Source of the DNA: Acidobacteriota bacterium
Lineage (GTDB): Bacteria > Acidobacteriota > Terriglobia > Acidiferrales > UBA7541
Direction: 5' to 3'
Assembly (NCBI GenBank): GCA_013289825.1
Contig: JABCZF010000010.1
Span: forward strand, 62,001 to 126,000
DNA: 64,000 nucleotides
The translations under genes and the position numbers were made by a program. The notes under the pieces are model-generated. The model saw only the letters and a list, made by a program, of their open reading frames with translations. It was not told the DNA's origin and ran no database searches. Below, piece after piece: positions 9,901 to 18,104 of the stretch (position 1 is its first letter; every line of letters starts with the position of its first letter).

Positions 9901-10343
9901 AATACGCCTTCCCGAAACTTGCCGCTCAGATGGCCAAGCTCTCGCGGGCGGGCGGACTTGTCGGCGTGGGCAGCCACGGGCAGCTGCAGGGGCTCGGGTA
10001 TCATTGGGAGATGTGGATGCTTGCGAGCGGGGGAATGACGCCGCTCGAAGTATTGCGATGCGCGACCCTGAATGGATCGAGAATCATCGGGCGGCCGGAG
10101 GATCTCGGTTCGCTCGAGGCGGGTAAGCTGGCCGATTTGGTCATTTTCGACAAAAACCCGCTCGACGATATTCACAATACGAACACCATTCACTGGGTCA
10201 TGAAAAACGGAGAATTGTTTGAAGGCGATACCCTCGACGAGGTATGGCCGGAACAGAAGAAGCTCGAGACGCTCTACTTCTGGAATTTCGACAAGCCCAA
10301 GGCGGGAGAGCCGTTGAGCTACGGCAAGACCGTGAATCCGTAA
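6915..10343 (+). CDS. Exported PD40 propeller / amidohydrolase fusion protein
   Basis: The 1142 residues start with a signal peptide and a Lys/Asp/Glu-rich linker. A TolB-type propeller follows, with repeated SPDGK/SPDGT motifs (at least nine between residues 80 and 500). A second charged linker (about 660-710) leads to an amidohydrolase domain beginning LRGATVVTMKGE, with metal-binding GFIDTHAHW (HxH) and a C-terminal EAGKLADLVIFDKNPL typical of imidazolonepropionase-like enzymes. The usual terminal metal-ligand Asp region reads GVGSHGQ here. The substrate cannot be predicted; the location is probably periplasmic. The ribosome site GGAGG precedes ATG 6915, and the gene is probably co-transcribed with the upstream propeller gene. 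Confidence 0.9.
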   Translation: MNAKQLSVRGLAAWFVMLTIILGGSGGPVQAKPPDAAAQDSQNKKDEKKDEKRDEKKGLPLKSARKIEFTTDEGTWLSLDVSPDGKTVVFELLGDIYTLPIEGGVAKLVDGGMAFDSQPKFSPDGKWIAFISDREGSENVWIMHSDGSGVKQVSKDPNNEFASPCWSPDGHYIFVSKAGFGINTFEIWMYHVNGGSGVQITKAKPTPTTPRRERGNAVGAVASPDGKYLYYAKRQGGFEYNAQFPLWQIARRDRKTGDEDILLEQAESSFRPVLSPDGTLLLYVTRYETETGLRLRNLETGEDRWLRYPITRDDQESRYTRDLFPGYAFLPDGKEIVYNQDGKIRRLNIATGAESVIPFTAQVSQELGPKLDFPQKVEQGPVKVRLIQGPVESPDGTKMIFSAMTHLYIMDIPGGKPKRLTSGNAREFQPAWSPDGTSVAYVTWSSAGGQLWKVSSAGGTPEQLSKSDALYSNPVWSPDGTRIVALRGNAYDRDRLQFDSGQTHNADLIWISAKGGDANLILPARGAGSPHFTHDKDRIYIYTPQGLVSLRFDGTDRRTHIQVKGTGGYFAEEPIPANDVQASPDGQWVLAQVMNQLYVTAMPVVGGEAPTVNVSSPSVPVKRLTDIGADYFNWADDGKTITWAVGASLFREPLGAISFEPPKEDEQKEGDKKEAGAQTADVSKDEKKDEKKEPKKLKEEDKNVEEIAVDLEVPRKTPKGTMVLRGATVVTMKGEEVLKNADIVVENNRIKGVGARGTVPAGAKVFDVAGKTIVPGFIDTHAHWFEIRRGILDTENSAFLANLAYGVTAGLDVQTSTNDMFAYQDLVDSGDIIGLRAFSTGPGVFSDNDFKSEEEVKGVLTKYRKYYGTHNIKSYIVGNRKQRQFMVEASKELEMMPTTEGGLDLKLNLTHVIDGFHGNEHTLPITPLYKDVLQMFAQSGIAETPTLIVNYGGPFGQEYWFENTEVHDNAKLNRFTPHNLLDEKTNRRPDWFRKDEYAFPKLAAQMAKLSRAGGLVGVGSHGQLQGLGYHWEMWMLASGGMTPLEVLRCATLNGSRIIGRPEDLGSLEAGKLADLVIFDKNPLDDIHNTNTIHWVMKNGELFEGDTLDEVWPEQKKLETLYFWNFDKPKAGEPLSYGKTVNP

Positions 10344-10373
10344 AGCACTAGCGGCTCGTTCAGATTGCATGGC

Positions 10374-10404
10374 GCGGAGGGCTGCCGCTCAAACGCCCTT
10401 CCGC
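10374..10404. terminator. Hairpin between convergent genes
   Basis: An inverted repeat GCGGA-GGGC / GCCC-TTCCGC, with one bulged base and a loop of about 12 bases, lies between the stop codons of the convergent genes ending at 10343 and 10424. There is no long T-run, so it may be a weak or bidirectional terminator. Confidence 0.4.
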
Positions 10405-10423
10405 CGCAAAACCCCGGAGCCGT

Positions 10424-11383
10424 TCACTCTTTTGTTTTTGCTTCTACCTTGATTTGTGTCGAGCGGTACCACTCAAAGGTGCGGCCAAGACCTTCTTCAA
10501 AACTGACTTGCGGATCGTAGCCGAGGAATTCGCGTGCTTGCGTGATGTCGGCTTGGGAGTCGCGAATGTCGCCGTCACGGGGTGCATCGTACTTGGCTTC
10601 GAGTTTCTTGCCGGATATTTTCGCAAGGAGCTCAAGTGTCTGGTTCAGCGTGAAACGGTGGCCGGTCCCGACGTTGAACGTTTTGCCAGAAACATTGGGG
10701 CCCTCGCAGGCGAGAAGATTGGCTTGCACGGCGTTTTCCACGTACGTGAAGTCGCGGGATTGCTCGCCGTCCCCAAATATGACGGGCTGCGTCTCTTCTA
10801 GAAAACACATGCATAATTTAGCCAGGACGCCGGAGTAAGGCGAGCCGGGATCCTGGCGAGGCCCGAAAATATTAAAGTAGCGGAGAGAGACATTTTCGAG
10901 TCCGTAACAGCGGCCAAACGTTTGCGCGTAGAGTTCGCCGACGAATTTGGTGACGCCATAGGGCGAAATGGGCGCCGGGGGCATGGTTTCGACCTTAGGC
11001 AGCGTCGGTGTTTCGCCGTACGCAGAAGAAGAAGCAGCGAAAACCACGCGTTTTACTTTGGCGTCGCGCGCAGCGACCAGGACATTTAAAGATCCATCGA
11101 TGTTGATTTTATTGGTTTCGATGGGATCCTTGACGGAGCGCGGGACAGAAGTACGCGCGGCGAGGTGCAGCACGTATTCAGCCTCATGCATGGCCTTGCG
11201 GACAACTTCGATGTCCGTGATGCTGCCCTTTATGAAGGTAATTTTGTTGCGGATTTCTGCGAGGTTATCCTCTTTGCCGGACGAAAGGTCGTCGAGCACA
11301 ACTACGCTGTGGCCGCGCCGCACGAGTTCGTCTACGGTGTTCGAGCCGATAAAACCGGCGCCGCCTGTGACAACGTAGCGCAT
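10424..11383 (-). CDS. NAD-dependent NDP-sugar epimerase (UDP-glucose/UDP-GlcNAc 4-epimerase-like)
   Basis: A 319-residue extended short-chain dehydrogenase. The N-terminal Rossmann motif is TGGAGFIGS, the catalytic YxxxK is in SPYGVTKFVGE, and SSSAYGE provides the catalytic Ser. Family members convert UDP-GlcA, UDP-Glc or UDP-GlcNAc at C4 or are dehydratases; the sequence alone does not fix the substrate. A strong GAGGAGGAATT ribosome site lies 5 bases before the ATG. It is cytoplasmic and lies close to the polysaccharide genes that follow, so a role in sugar-nucleotide supply is likely. It is convergent with the upstream amidohydrolase gene and divergent from the DUF3108 gene. Confidence 0.88.
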   Translation of the reverse strand: MRYVVTGGAGFIGSNTVDELVRRGHSVVVLDDLSSGKEDNLAEIRNKITFIKGSITDIEVVRKAMHEAEYVLHLAARTSVPRSVKDPIETNKINIDGSLNVLVAARDAKVKRVVFAASSSAYGETPTLPKVETMPPAPISPYGVTKFVGELYAQTFGRCYGLENVSLRYFNIFGPRQDPGSPYSGVLAKLCMCFLEETQPVIFGDGEQSRDFTYVENAVQANLLACEGPNVSGKTFNVGTGHRFTLNQTLELLAKISGKKLEAKYDAPRDGDIRDSQADITQAREFLGYDPQVSFEEGLGRTFEWYRSTQIKVEAKTKE

Positions 11384-11599
11384 TCAGCAATTCCTCCTCG
11401 ATCGAGGCCCGTCGGCGGCGGAGTGCCGTCTCGGTCATTGACGCGGCTCCGGCAAAGACGCGGGCCTCGCGTTTTGGTAACCTCGAAGTTCGTGGGTAGT
11501 GTCCGGCGGACTTTGCCGGGCTACCGCGGACGAATTTGTATTGTACGACGGAAGACCAAAAGGCAAGGGACTGTTTCCGATGCGGGTCACAGAAAGAGC

Positions 11600-12490
11600 A
11601 TGAGCTACCGGATCGTTATCGGCGTCGCCGCTTTGGCGGTTATTGGATGTGCGGCTGGGGGGTACTACCTGGTGCGAGAACGAAGTGAGGCATCGGCGCG
11701 GGCGTCGGCCTCCGCGCCCGATTCCGAACCGATGGGGGCCCCAGCCGCGGACCTCGCCGCAGGAGTCTCGACTAGCCCTCCAGCAACCTCCACCGCGGGA
11801 AAGCATGGCGAACCCGTGGCAGATCCCGGGCTGCCGCTGCGAAGGGGCGAAGTGCTGGAATACACGGCGAATGTTTCGAACCTGACCAATGTGGCCAATC
11901 TGAAATTGCAAGTGGTCGAACGGAAGGATTTTTTCGGGAACAACGCATGGCATCTTCAGGCGTTTGCGCACACCGAAAACCCCCTGCGGATGGTCTTCGA
12001 GCTTGACGACCAGTTTGATTCCTACAGCGATGCGGCGACGATGACCAGTCTTCAGTACGAACTGCACTTGAATGAACGGGGGCAGAAAGTGGATTCCGTC
12101 CAGCGCATGACGGCCACCGGAAAAGAGCCGGCACCTCCGGATGTTACCGAGACGCGCGTGCTTCCCGGAACGCGCGACCCGCTTGGGATGCTGCAATATT
12201 TGCGGAACGTGGATTGGACGAAGACCCCAGAATTGCGATGTCCGGTCTACGATGGGCACAAACTGTACAACGTCAGAGCCAAGCTCCTAAGCGCGGGCGA
12301 GGCAGTGACCGTTCCTGCGGGCAGCTACAAGACCTCGAAGATCGAGGTACGTGTGTTTGAGAACGGGCAGGAGATGAAGGACGCTCATTTCACCATGTAC
12401 TTCGCCAACAACGTCGCGCGCACGCCCATACTTCTGGAAGCGATTATGCCGTTTGCGACGGCGAGGGTGGAGTTGCAGCGCGCCAAGTAG
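11600..12490 (+). CDS. DUF3108 domain-containing exported/anchored protein
   Basis: The 296-residue product has an N-terminal hydrophobic segment (IVIGVAALAVIGCAAGGYYLV), either a signal anchor or signal peptide, then a Ser/Ala/Pro-rich linker. The DUF3108 domain begins near LRRGEVLEYTANV and ends with AIMPFATARVELQ. DUF3108 folds are found in periplasmic proteins of unknown function, related in shape to lipoprotein-handling barrels. The frame is open back to 11165, but that extension overlaps the divergent epimerase gene and has no signal sequence. The ATG at 11600, preceded by AGAAAGAG, is the natural start. Confidence 0.8.
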   Translation: MSYRIVIGVAALAVIGCAAGGYYLVRERSEASARASASAPDSEPMGAPAADLAAGVSTSPPATSTAGKHGEPVADPGLPLRRGEVLEYTANVSNLTNVANLKLQVVERKDFFGNNAWHLQAFAHTENPLRMVFELDDQFDSYSDAATMTSLQYELHLNERGQKVDSVQRMTATGKEPAPPDVTETRVLPGTRDPLGMLQYLRNVDWTKTPELRCPVYDGHKLYNVRAKLLSAGEAVTVPAGSYKTSKIEVRVFENGQEMKDAHFTMYFANNVARTPILLEAIMPFATARVELQRAK

Positions 12491-12577
12491 GAGTTCGTTC
12501 TCTATGCGGCCCGACGGAAAACAATTCCCAAATCAATTGTGAAAAAAGAGCTATGCGGCCGAACGCCGCGGCACACC

Positions 12578-13156
12578 TTACGGCGCTACCAGTTGCTCTA
12601 TCAACGAACAGGCGATGTGGCCGATGGTGATATGCGCTTCCTGGATTCGTTGCGAGTCTTCGGAGGGCACGTTGAGCAGAAGATCTACTTTGCCGGCGAG
12701 CGCGCCGCCGGTTTCGCCCGTGAACGCCACGAGATAGGCACCGCGCGCGCGTCCGGTTTCTATTCCGCGAACTATGTTCGGGCTCGTGCCGCTTGTTGAG
12801 AGGGCCACAAGAACGTCCTGGGCCGCCACGAGCGATTCAATTTGCCGGGAAAAAATGCGCTCGAAACCGTAGTCGTTGCCCGCTGCGGTGAGTACTGACG
12901 GATTGCTGGTCAATGCCAGCGCCGCAAGCCCAGGGCGGTCGGCGTGCAGCTTTACGACCAGCTCAGCCGCGAGGTGTAAGGCATCGGCTGCGCTCCCGCC
13001 ATTTCCGAAGAAGACGATTTTTCCGCCGCCGCGGAGCGTCGTGGCGCTTTTTTCGGCAAACTCGGCGATGCGCCCGACTAGCTCATGGGAAAAACTCTGC
13101 TTTACGCGAGCGCTTTCCTCGAGGTGGCGTCGTATTTTTTCGGCGGAGGAGGCCAT
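12578..13156 (-). CDS. gmhA: Phosphoheptose isomerase (SIS domain)
   Basis: This 192-residue SIS-domain protein matches sedoheptulose-7-phosphate isomerase, the first step of ADP-heptose synthesis for lipopolysaccharide inner core or heptosylated polymers. The phosphosugar loop is FFGNGGSAADA and a second Ser/Thr-rich loop is STSGTSPN. His61, Glu65, Gln172 and His180 occupy the positions used as metal/catalytic residues in the Escherichia coli enzyme. It starts 6 bases after the stop of the upstream nucleotide-sugar dehydrogenase, so the two form a transcription unit. No other heptose gene (hldE, gmhB, hldD) is in the window. Confidence 0.9.
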   Translation of the reverse strand: MASSAEKIRRHLEESARVKQSFSHELVGRIAEFAEKSATTLRGGGKIVFFGNGGSAADALHLAAELVVKLHADRPGLAALALTSNPSVLTAAGNDYGFERIFSRQIESLVAAQDVLVALSTSGTSPNIVRGIETGRARGAYLVAFTGETGGALAGKVDLLLNVPSEDSQRIQEAHITIGHIACSLIEQLVAP

Positions 13157-13162
13157 CGGCGC

Positions 13163-14518
13163 CTAGCAGAGAACAATTTTGTCGCGGTGACGCATGACCC
13201 GGCGCGTGGCGTTGCGCGTGTCTACAACAAGTCTGGCGGCGTCTACAATTGCAACGTAATCGTAGCTCGAGTGATCCGTCGCGATGATAACCCCGTCATA
13301 GCTTCCCAGGGTTTGGGCATTGAGCGGGACGGACTTCATGTTTTCGTAGTTGTAGTGGCGCATTTTGTGGAGCTGCGGGAAATAGGGATCGTTGTATTCG
13401 AGATTTGCGCCACGCTGCTGCAGGAGTTGCATGATTTTCAGCGTGGGCGATTCACGAAGGTCGTCGACGTCCTTCTTGTAAGCCACGCCCAGAATCAGCA
13501 GCTTCGAGCCTTTGAGACTCTTTTTGTGGTCGTTGAGGGCGGTGGCGACCGCGTCCACCACATGATAGGGCATCGCAGTGTTCACTTCGCCGGCCAGTTC
13601 GATGAATCGCGTAGAGAAGTCGAACTCTCGCGCTTTCCAGGAAAGATAGTATGGATCGACCGGAATGCAGTGTCCGCCAAGGCCGGGGCCGGGGTAGAAG
13701 GGCATGAAGCCGAACGGCTTGGTCGCGGCTGCGTCGATGACTTCCCAGATGTCGATCCCCATGCGTAGGCTGAGCATCTTCAGTTCGTTGACCAGCGCAA
13801 TGTTGACGCAACGAAAAATATTTTCTAGCAGCTTGGTCATTTCCGCGGCCCGCGTGGAGCTTACCGGCACCACGCGCGCGACGACTTGTGCGTAGATCGA
13901 TACTGCGGCGCGTCCGCTTGGCGGATTCACGCCGCCGACGACTTTGGGAATCTGCGCCAGCCCAAACTGTTTGTTGCCCGGATCTTCGCGCTCAGGCGAG
14001 AAGGCGAGAAAGAAATCGCACGCGATATTTTCATTTTCCGGACCGGCAGCGATGGGGCAGTGCAGGCCGCTCTTCTCGAGGATAGGGAGCACCAGCTCCT
14101 CGGTCGTACCTGGATAGGTGGTCGATTCAAGAACCACCAGCTGTCCCCTTTGGAGGTGAGGCTGGATTGAAATAGCCGTCTGCTCGACGTAGCTGAGATC
14201 AGGTTCGCGCCGCACGTCCAAAGGCGTCGGTACACAGATAATGATGGCGTCCGCTTCCTTGATGCGCGCGAAATCCGTGGTCGCGCTGAAGTGCCTCGAG
14301 TTGACGAACTGCTGGATCTTGGTTTGCGGAATATGCTCGATGTAGGACTTGCCGGCGTTGAGCATCGTCACTTTGTTTGGATCGGTGTCAAAACCCGTGA
14401 CTTTGTGGCCCGCTTCCGCGAAACGCAAGGCCAGCGGCAGCCCAACATATCCGCAGCCAATGATGGCGACTTTCAGCTGAGCGCCTTTGAAGAATTCGGG
14501 TTTCCGGTCTACTGGCAT
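13163..14518 (-). CDS. Nucleotide sugar dehydrogenase (UDP-GlcNAc/UDP-ManNAc 6-dehydrogenase type)
   Basis: The 451-residue protein has an N-terminal Rossmann motif GCGYVG (residues 21-26), a central helical dimer domain and a C-terminal UDP-binding domain. The catalytic Cys284 lies in GLGGHCIPVDPYYL, the form typical of the WbpA/WecC branch and distinct from the GFGGFCFPKD form of UDP-glucose dehydrogenase seen at 18105-19451. It oxidises C6 of a UDP-sugar to the uronic acid with two NAD+. It is followed after 6 bases by gmhA. The 218-base region upstream, shared with the divergent TauE/SafE gene, contains a TATATT box on the minus strand near 14590, but no good -35. Confidence 0.9.
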   Translation of the reverse strand: MPVDRKPEFFKGAQLKVAIIGCGYVGLPLALRFAEAGHKVTGFDTDPNKVTMLNAGKSYIEHIPQTKIQQFVNSRHFSATTDFARIKEADAIIICVPTPLDVRREPDLSYVEQTAISIQPHLQRGQLVVLESTTYPGTTEELVLPILEKSGLHCPIAAGPENENIACDFFLAFSPEREDPGNKQFGLAQIPKVVGGVNPPSGRAAVSIYAQVVARVVPVSSTRAAEMTKLLENIFRCVNIALVNELKMLSLRMGIDIWEVIDAAATKPFGFMPFYPGPGLGGHCIPVDPYYLSWKAREFDFSTRFIELAGEVNTAMPYHVVDAVATALNDHKKSLKGSKLLILGVAYKKDVDDLRESPTLKIMQLLQQRGANLEYNDPYFPQLHKMRHYNYENMKSVPLNAQTLGSYDGVIIATDHSSYDYVAIVDAARLVVDTRNATRRVMRHRDKIVLC

Positions 14519-14736
14519 GAGTTACGTCGCTCTCCTAGTCATTTTTGGGGATGGTGCAGGCCATTTGGCCGATTGGATAGAGACGCTTTAATATAGCAGG
14601 TTCTAAGCGAACAAAAAACGCTCAGAGTGTTACCGCTTGTTCAAGAGCGGTTGCGGGTTGCGGCGAGACGCGGGAAGATAGTATCGATGAATTTGGCAAC
14701 GAGAAAGAACACCGAGAGCGGGCCTGCCATTCAGCG

Positions 14737-15144
14737 ATGACTCTCCTCGTCCTGCTCCTGGGGGCCGTCGTTGGCGTGTTAGTCGGGCTGTTGGGCATTG
14801 GCGGTGGCGTGGTGCTGGTGCCGGCCTTGGTTTATTTGCTGCACATGGACCAGCATTGGGCTCAGGGGACTTCGCTTCTTATTCTCCTGCCTCCTGTGGG
14901 GCTTGGCGCACTGCGCCAATACTGGAAGCAAGGGCAAGTGGATTTGCGCGCGGGAATTCTGTGCGCGTTGGGAATGCTCGTAGGTGGGTATGTCGGCGCA
15001 TGGATGGCTGTTCCAATCGCTTCCCGCCATCTCAAAGGACTGTTCGGTTGCTTTCTGATCTTGGCCGCGCTCTTGCTCTTGCGAAAACCGGAGCCGCAAA
15101 ACAGAACAACGGTCGCCACCGATGAGGAATCAGCTCGTGGCTGA
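14737..15144 (+). CDS. TauE/SafE family membrane protein, N-terminal half-size unit
   Basis: A 135-residue, very hydrophobic protein with about four membrane segments. It carries the TauE/SafE repeat signature LLGIGGGVVLVPALVYL near its start and the second conserved element QGTSLLILLPPVGLGA. Full TauE/SafE transporters (about 250 residues, sulfonate/sulfite or other anion export) contain two such units in one chain. Here the first unit ends at its own stop and the second is a separate gene overlapping it by 23 bases in another frame. The pair probably assembles as a two-subunit permease. The substrate is unknown. Confidence 0.8.
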   Translation: MTLLVLLLGAVVGVLVGLLGIGGGVVLVPALVYLLHMDQHWAQGTSLLILLPPVGLGALRQYWKQGQVDLRAGILCALGMLVGGYVGAWMAVPIASRHLKGLFGCFLILAALLLLRKPEPQNRTTVATDEESARG

Positions 15145-15520
15145 CGGCCCGTTACATGACGCAAGTATTTTTATGGCGGCTTCGGTCTGCGGCGTCGCTT
15201 CCGGTTTATTCGGGATCGGAGGCGGGGTGCTGCTGGTGCCGTTCCTGGCGTTGTTTTTTGCGTTTGGGCAACATCGAGCACAGGGAACCAGTTTGATTGC
15301 GCTGATACCGCCCACCGGTCTGCTGGCGTTCTTGGCGTATGCCAAGGCTGGTTATGTTTCCTGGAAAACCGGGCTGCTGCTGATCCCGGGAGTTTTTGTT
15401 GGAGGCATTGTGGGTGGACGGCTGGCTAAACGGCTCCCGCCTCGGCGAATGCGGCAAGTATTTGCCGGACTGATGTTCGTGTTGGGTGTGTGGCAGGCCG
15501 CTGCCGCTTGGTGGCGCTAG
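15122..15520 (+). CDS. TauE/SafE family membrane protein, second half-size unit
   Basis: A 132-residue hydrophobic protein repeating the same signature as the preceding gene: GLFGIGGGVLLVPFLALFF, then QGTSLIALIPPTG, then a C-terminal membrane helix. The start ATG at 15122 lies inside the last 23 bases of the upstream gene, in a different frame, which suggests translational coupling. Both halves retain the GIGGG motif, so neither looks degenerate. A heteromeric transporter is more likely than a recent frameshift in a single gene, but a frameshifted full-length gene is the alternative. Confidence 0.78.
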   Translation: MRNQLVADGPLHDASIFMAASVCGVASGLFGIGGGVLLVPFLALFFAFGQHRAQGTSLIALIPPTGLLAFLAYAKAGYVSWKTGLLLIPGVFVGGIVGGRLAKRLPPRRMRQVFAGLMFVLGVWQAAAAWWR

Positions 15521-15536
15521 GGAGTTTTCGAACACT

Positions 15537-16307
15537 ATGGTCGATGTCCACTGTCATATCCTGCCGGGGCTGGACGACGGCCCGGGCGATATGGAGATCT
15601 CGCTGGCGATGGCGGAATCCGCCATCGCGGATGGAATTACGCACGTTGTGGCGACTCCGCACTCCAGCAATGAATATAGTTTTGACTATGCGCGCGTGCG
15701 GGAACTGCGACAGGAACTTCAAGGGAGAATTGGCGGCCGTCTGACTCTGGCCACGGGCTGTGATTTTCATTTGAACCCTGAGAATCTGGAAGCCCTGCGC
15801 GTGGATGCTCCGCGCTTCTGCATCAACCAGCGCGACTACCTGCTCGTCGAATTCAACGAATATTCGATCCCGCCGGCCATGGATCAGACTTTGCATGAGA
15901 TTCAGCTCCTGGGACTGAGGCCGGTGATAACCCACCCGGAGCGCAACGCTATTCTGCGCCTGCAGACGGAGCGGCTTAGGAAATGGGTCCGTCTCGGCTG
16001 CTTCGTACAAGTGACGGCAGGCTCCCTGACGGGAATTTTTGGCCCGGGAGCGGAAAAAAATGCGTGGCGCTGGATGGCCGACGGAGTGGTTCACTTTGTG
16101 GCCAGCGATGCTCACAATACCCGTGGGCGGCCCCTCAAACTCCAGCCTGCATTCGACCTTGTTCGGGAGCAGTTGGGAGAAGCAAAAGCCCTTGCTCTTT
16201 TTGTCGAAAATCCGATGGCCGCCTTCGAGGGACGTGACTTGCCGCATGTCCCTGAACTGGCGGATGAAGCCGATCTCCCTCGCCGCAAGCGGTTTTTCTT
16301 TTTCTAA
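15537..16307 (+). CDS. CpsB/YwqE-type PHP-family tyrosine phosphatase
   Basis: The 256-residue protein opens with the PHP metal motif DVHCHILPGLDDGP. It has ATPHSS and ITHPERN metal-binding stretches and ends its domain with SDAHNTRGRP. CpsB/Wzb-like PHP phosphatases dephosphorylate bacterial tyrosine kinases that control capsule and exopolysaccharide chain length. No BY-kinase gene is in the window. The start at ATG 15537 is immediately before the PHP motif, with GGAG upstream; an earlier in-frame start at 15486 lies inside the preceding gene. The stop is 4 bases from the stop of the convergent DUF218 gene. Confidence 0.87.
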   Translation: MVDVHCHILPGLDDGPGDMEISLAMAESAIADGITHVVATPHSSNEYSFDYARVRELRQELQGRIGGRLTLATGCDFHLNPENLEALRVDAPRFCINQRDYLLVEFNEYSIPPAMDQTLHEIQLLGLRPVITHPERNAILRLQTERLRKWVRLGCFVQVTAGSLTGIFGPGAEKNAWRWMADGVVHFVASDAHNTRGRPLKLQPAFDLVREQLGEAKALALFVENPMAAFEGRDLPHVPELADEADLPRRKRFFFF

Positions 16308-16311
16308 ATCT

Positions 16312-17004
16312 CTAGTTCGCGGGGCGCAGCGGCATTCCGGCCCAGGCATTCAAGATGCCCAGTAGTTCGCGAACAACATCGAGAGCGTCACCCGTCGTGC
16401 GCCACCAGCGCCCGTCGAAGGGATCGTCCGAAGCAGCGCGTACAATGGCCTGCCGACGGCCTGCGACTAGGCGGTGCCATAGGATTCGCACGCGGCGCGT
16501 ATGCACTTTGCTCGTGACGATAATCACGGTCCCGCCCTTTTCTTCTTCAAGTGCTGCCGAAACCGCTCGAATTTCATCGGCCGTGTTGAGGATGGGAGGC
16601 TCTAATACGCGGATCGTGTCGGCCGGCACCCCTTCGTGCATTAGCACCCGCAAATTGTAAAAATCTTCCCCGACATAGGAGATTTGCATCGCTTCGAGTG
16701 TCGCACCAGGCTCACTGGAATGCGTCACCCACACTTTTGGTGCGTAACCCTCGCGGTAGAGCTTCGCAGCTTCTAGGGCCCGCAGGGGCATGCGCCCGCT
16801 AAGGACGACGATGGCTTGAGCCTTCTCGAGCGGATCTTCCACCACCAGCCAGCGGCCCGCGCCAAGAAGTAGCACCACCCCACCCAGCAGCAATATCCCG
16901 GCAAGACCAAGGACCACCCGACGCATTCGCCGAGGTCTCGGTGGGTGGGTTTCACGATTCTTCTCGGCTGCCATCGCCCGCGATTCCTCACCCGATGGGC
17001 GCAT
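16312..17004 (-). CDS. YdcF/SanA-like DUF218 membrane-anchored protein
   Basis: The 230-residue protein has a basic N-terminus, one membrane helix ([20 protein letters not shown]) and a DUF218 domain starting with [21 protein letters not shown] and containing [17 protein letters not shown]218 proteins (ElyC, SanA, YdcF) act in the envelope and are linked to peptidoglycan or enterobacterial common antigen lipid-carrier metabolism; the reaction is unsettled. A TTG start at 17031 is also possible, but ATG 17004 has a GGCGGGGG ribosome site at good spacing. It is divergent from the UDP-xylose synthase gene, with which it shares a short intergenic region. Confidence 0.82.
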   Translation of the reverse strand: MRPSGEESRAMAAEKNRETHPPRPRRMRRVVLGLAGILLLGGVVLLLGAGRWLVVEDPLEKAQAIVVLSGRMPLRALEAAKLYREGYAPKVWVTHSSEPGATLEAMQISYVGEDFYNLRVLMHEGVPADTIRVLEPPILNTADEIRAVSAALEEEKGGTVIIVTSKVHTRRVRILWHRLVAGRRQAIVRAASDDPFDGRWWRTTGDALDVVRELLGILNAWAGMPLRPAN

Positions 17005-17081
17005 CGTATCCCCCGCCAGATAGGTGGTCAATTAAGCGATCGCAGACTACACTAACCAGCTGCGATTTTGGGGGAGGATCG

Positions 17082-18029
17082 ATGAGAGCGGTAGTCACGG
17101 GAGGAGCTGGATTTCTGGGGTCGCATCTTTCTGACCGTCTGATTGGCGAAGGCTGGGATGTGTTGGTTCTGGACAATCTCGTTACCGGAGTCGAGTCCAA
17201 CGTTGGACACCTCCTCAAGCATGCTAATTTTCGCATCGCGCGGTGCGACGTTTCTAGATACATCGACGTGCCGGGCCCGGTGGACTACGTTTTGCACTTC
17301 GCCTCCCCGGCGAGTCCTGTGGATTACCTGAAACTTCCCATCCAGACTCTCAAGGTCGGCGCGCTCGGCACGCATAACGCGCTGGGGCTCGCGCTTGCGA
17401 AGAAGGCAAAGTTTTTCCTGGCATCGACCAGCGAGTGTTACGGTGATCCGGAAATCTCACCGCAACATGAAGAGTACTGGGGCCATGTGAATCCGATCGG
17501 TCCACGAGGCGTTTACGACGAAGCGAAGCGCTTTGCGGAGGCCATGACCATGGCCTACCACCGCTATCACGGTGTGGACACTCACATCGTGCGCATTTTC
17601 AATACTTACGGCCCAAGAATGCGCCTCAATGACGGCCGCGCTCTGCCAAATTTCGTGCACCAGGCACTCACCGGTAAGGCGCTGACCGTCTATGGCGATG
17701 GCAAGCAGACGCGAAGCTTTTGCTATGTGTCCGACTTGATCGAAGGTATTTACCGCTTGATGCTTTCCGACGAACACTCCCCGGTGAACATCGGCAATCC
17801 GCAGGAGATCACTATTCTGGAATTTGCCGAGCGGGTTCGCAAGCATTTTGAGAATGCTCCCCCCATTATTCTTGAGCCTCTGCCGCAAGATGATCCGAAG
17901 CGTCGCTGCCCGGATATTAGGAAAGCGAAGCGCATTCTAAAGTGGGAGCCCAAAGTTGGATTGGATGAGGGTTTGCGATTGACGCTCGCTTATTTCAAGC
18001 AAGAATTCGCGCCAAAGAAAACGGCTTAA
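17082..18029 (+). CDS. UDP-glucuronate decarboxylase (UDP-xylose synthase)
   Basis: A 315-residue extended SDR enzyme. The Rossmann motif is [11 protein letters not shown]. The stretches [24 protein letters not shown] (YxxxK) and [10 protein letters not shown] are those of UXS enzymes, which oxidise and decarboxylate UDP-glucuronate to UDP-xylose. The matching supplier of UDP-glucuronate, UDP-glucose dehydrogenase, lies next to it on the opposite strand (18105-19451). The start at ATG 17082 follows a GGGGGAGG ribosome site. An upstream extension to 16941 would overlap the divergent gene and is rejected. Confidence 0.92.
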   Translation: MRAVVTGGAGFLGSHLSDRLIGEGWDVLVLDNLVTGVESNVGHLLKHANFRIARCDVSRYIDVPGPVDYVLHFASPASPVDYLKLPIQTLKVGALGTHNALGLALAKKAKFFLASTSECYGDPEISPQHEEYWGHVNPIGPRGVYDEAKRFAEAMTMAYHRYHGVDTHIVRIFNTYGPRMRLNDGRALPNFVHQALTGKALTVYGDGKQTRSFCYVSDLIEGIYRLMLSDEHSPVNIGNPQEITILEFAERVRKHFENAPPIILEPLPQDDPKRRCPDIRKAKRILKWEPKVGLDEGLRLTLAYFKQEFAPKKTA

Positions 18030-18104
18030 CGGCAGGCGCGGAATGAATCCTGGTTCGGCGGCGGGGCGCCCTTCCCACTTGCTATGGACCTCTCCTGCGT
18101 CTCA

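Noticed and set aside
8304..10370. 688-codon open frame on the minus strand opposite the amidohydrolase gene
   Set aside because: It is the mirror of a well-supported coding gene in GC-rich DNA; its protein is Arg/His/Val-rich with no domain, and no ribosome site is present.
15426..16349. 307-codon minus-strand frame opposite the CpsB-like gene
   Set aside because: PHP motifs are on the plus strand; the mirror frame is featureless.
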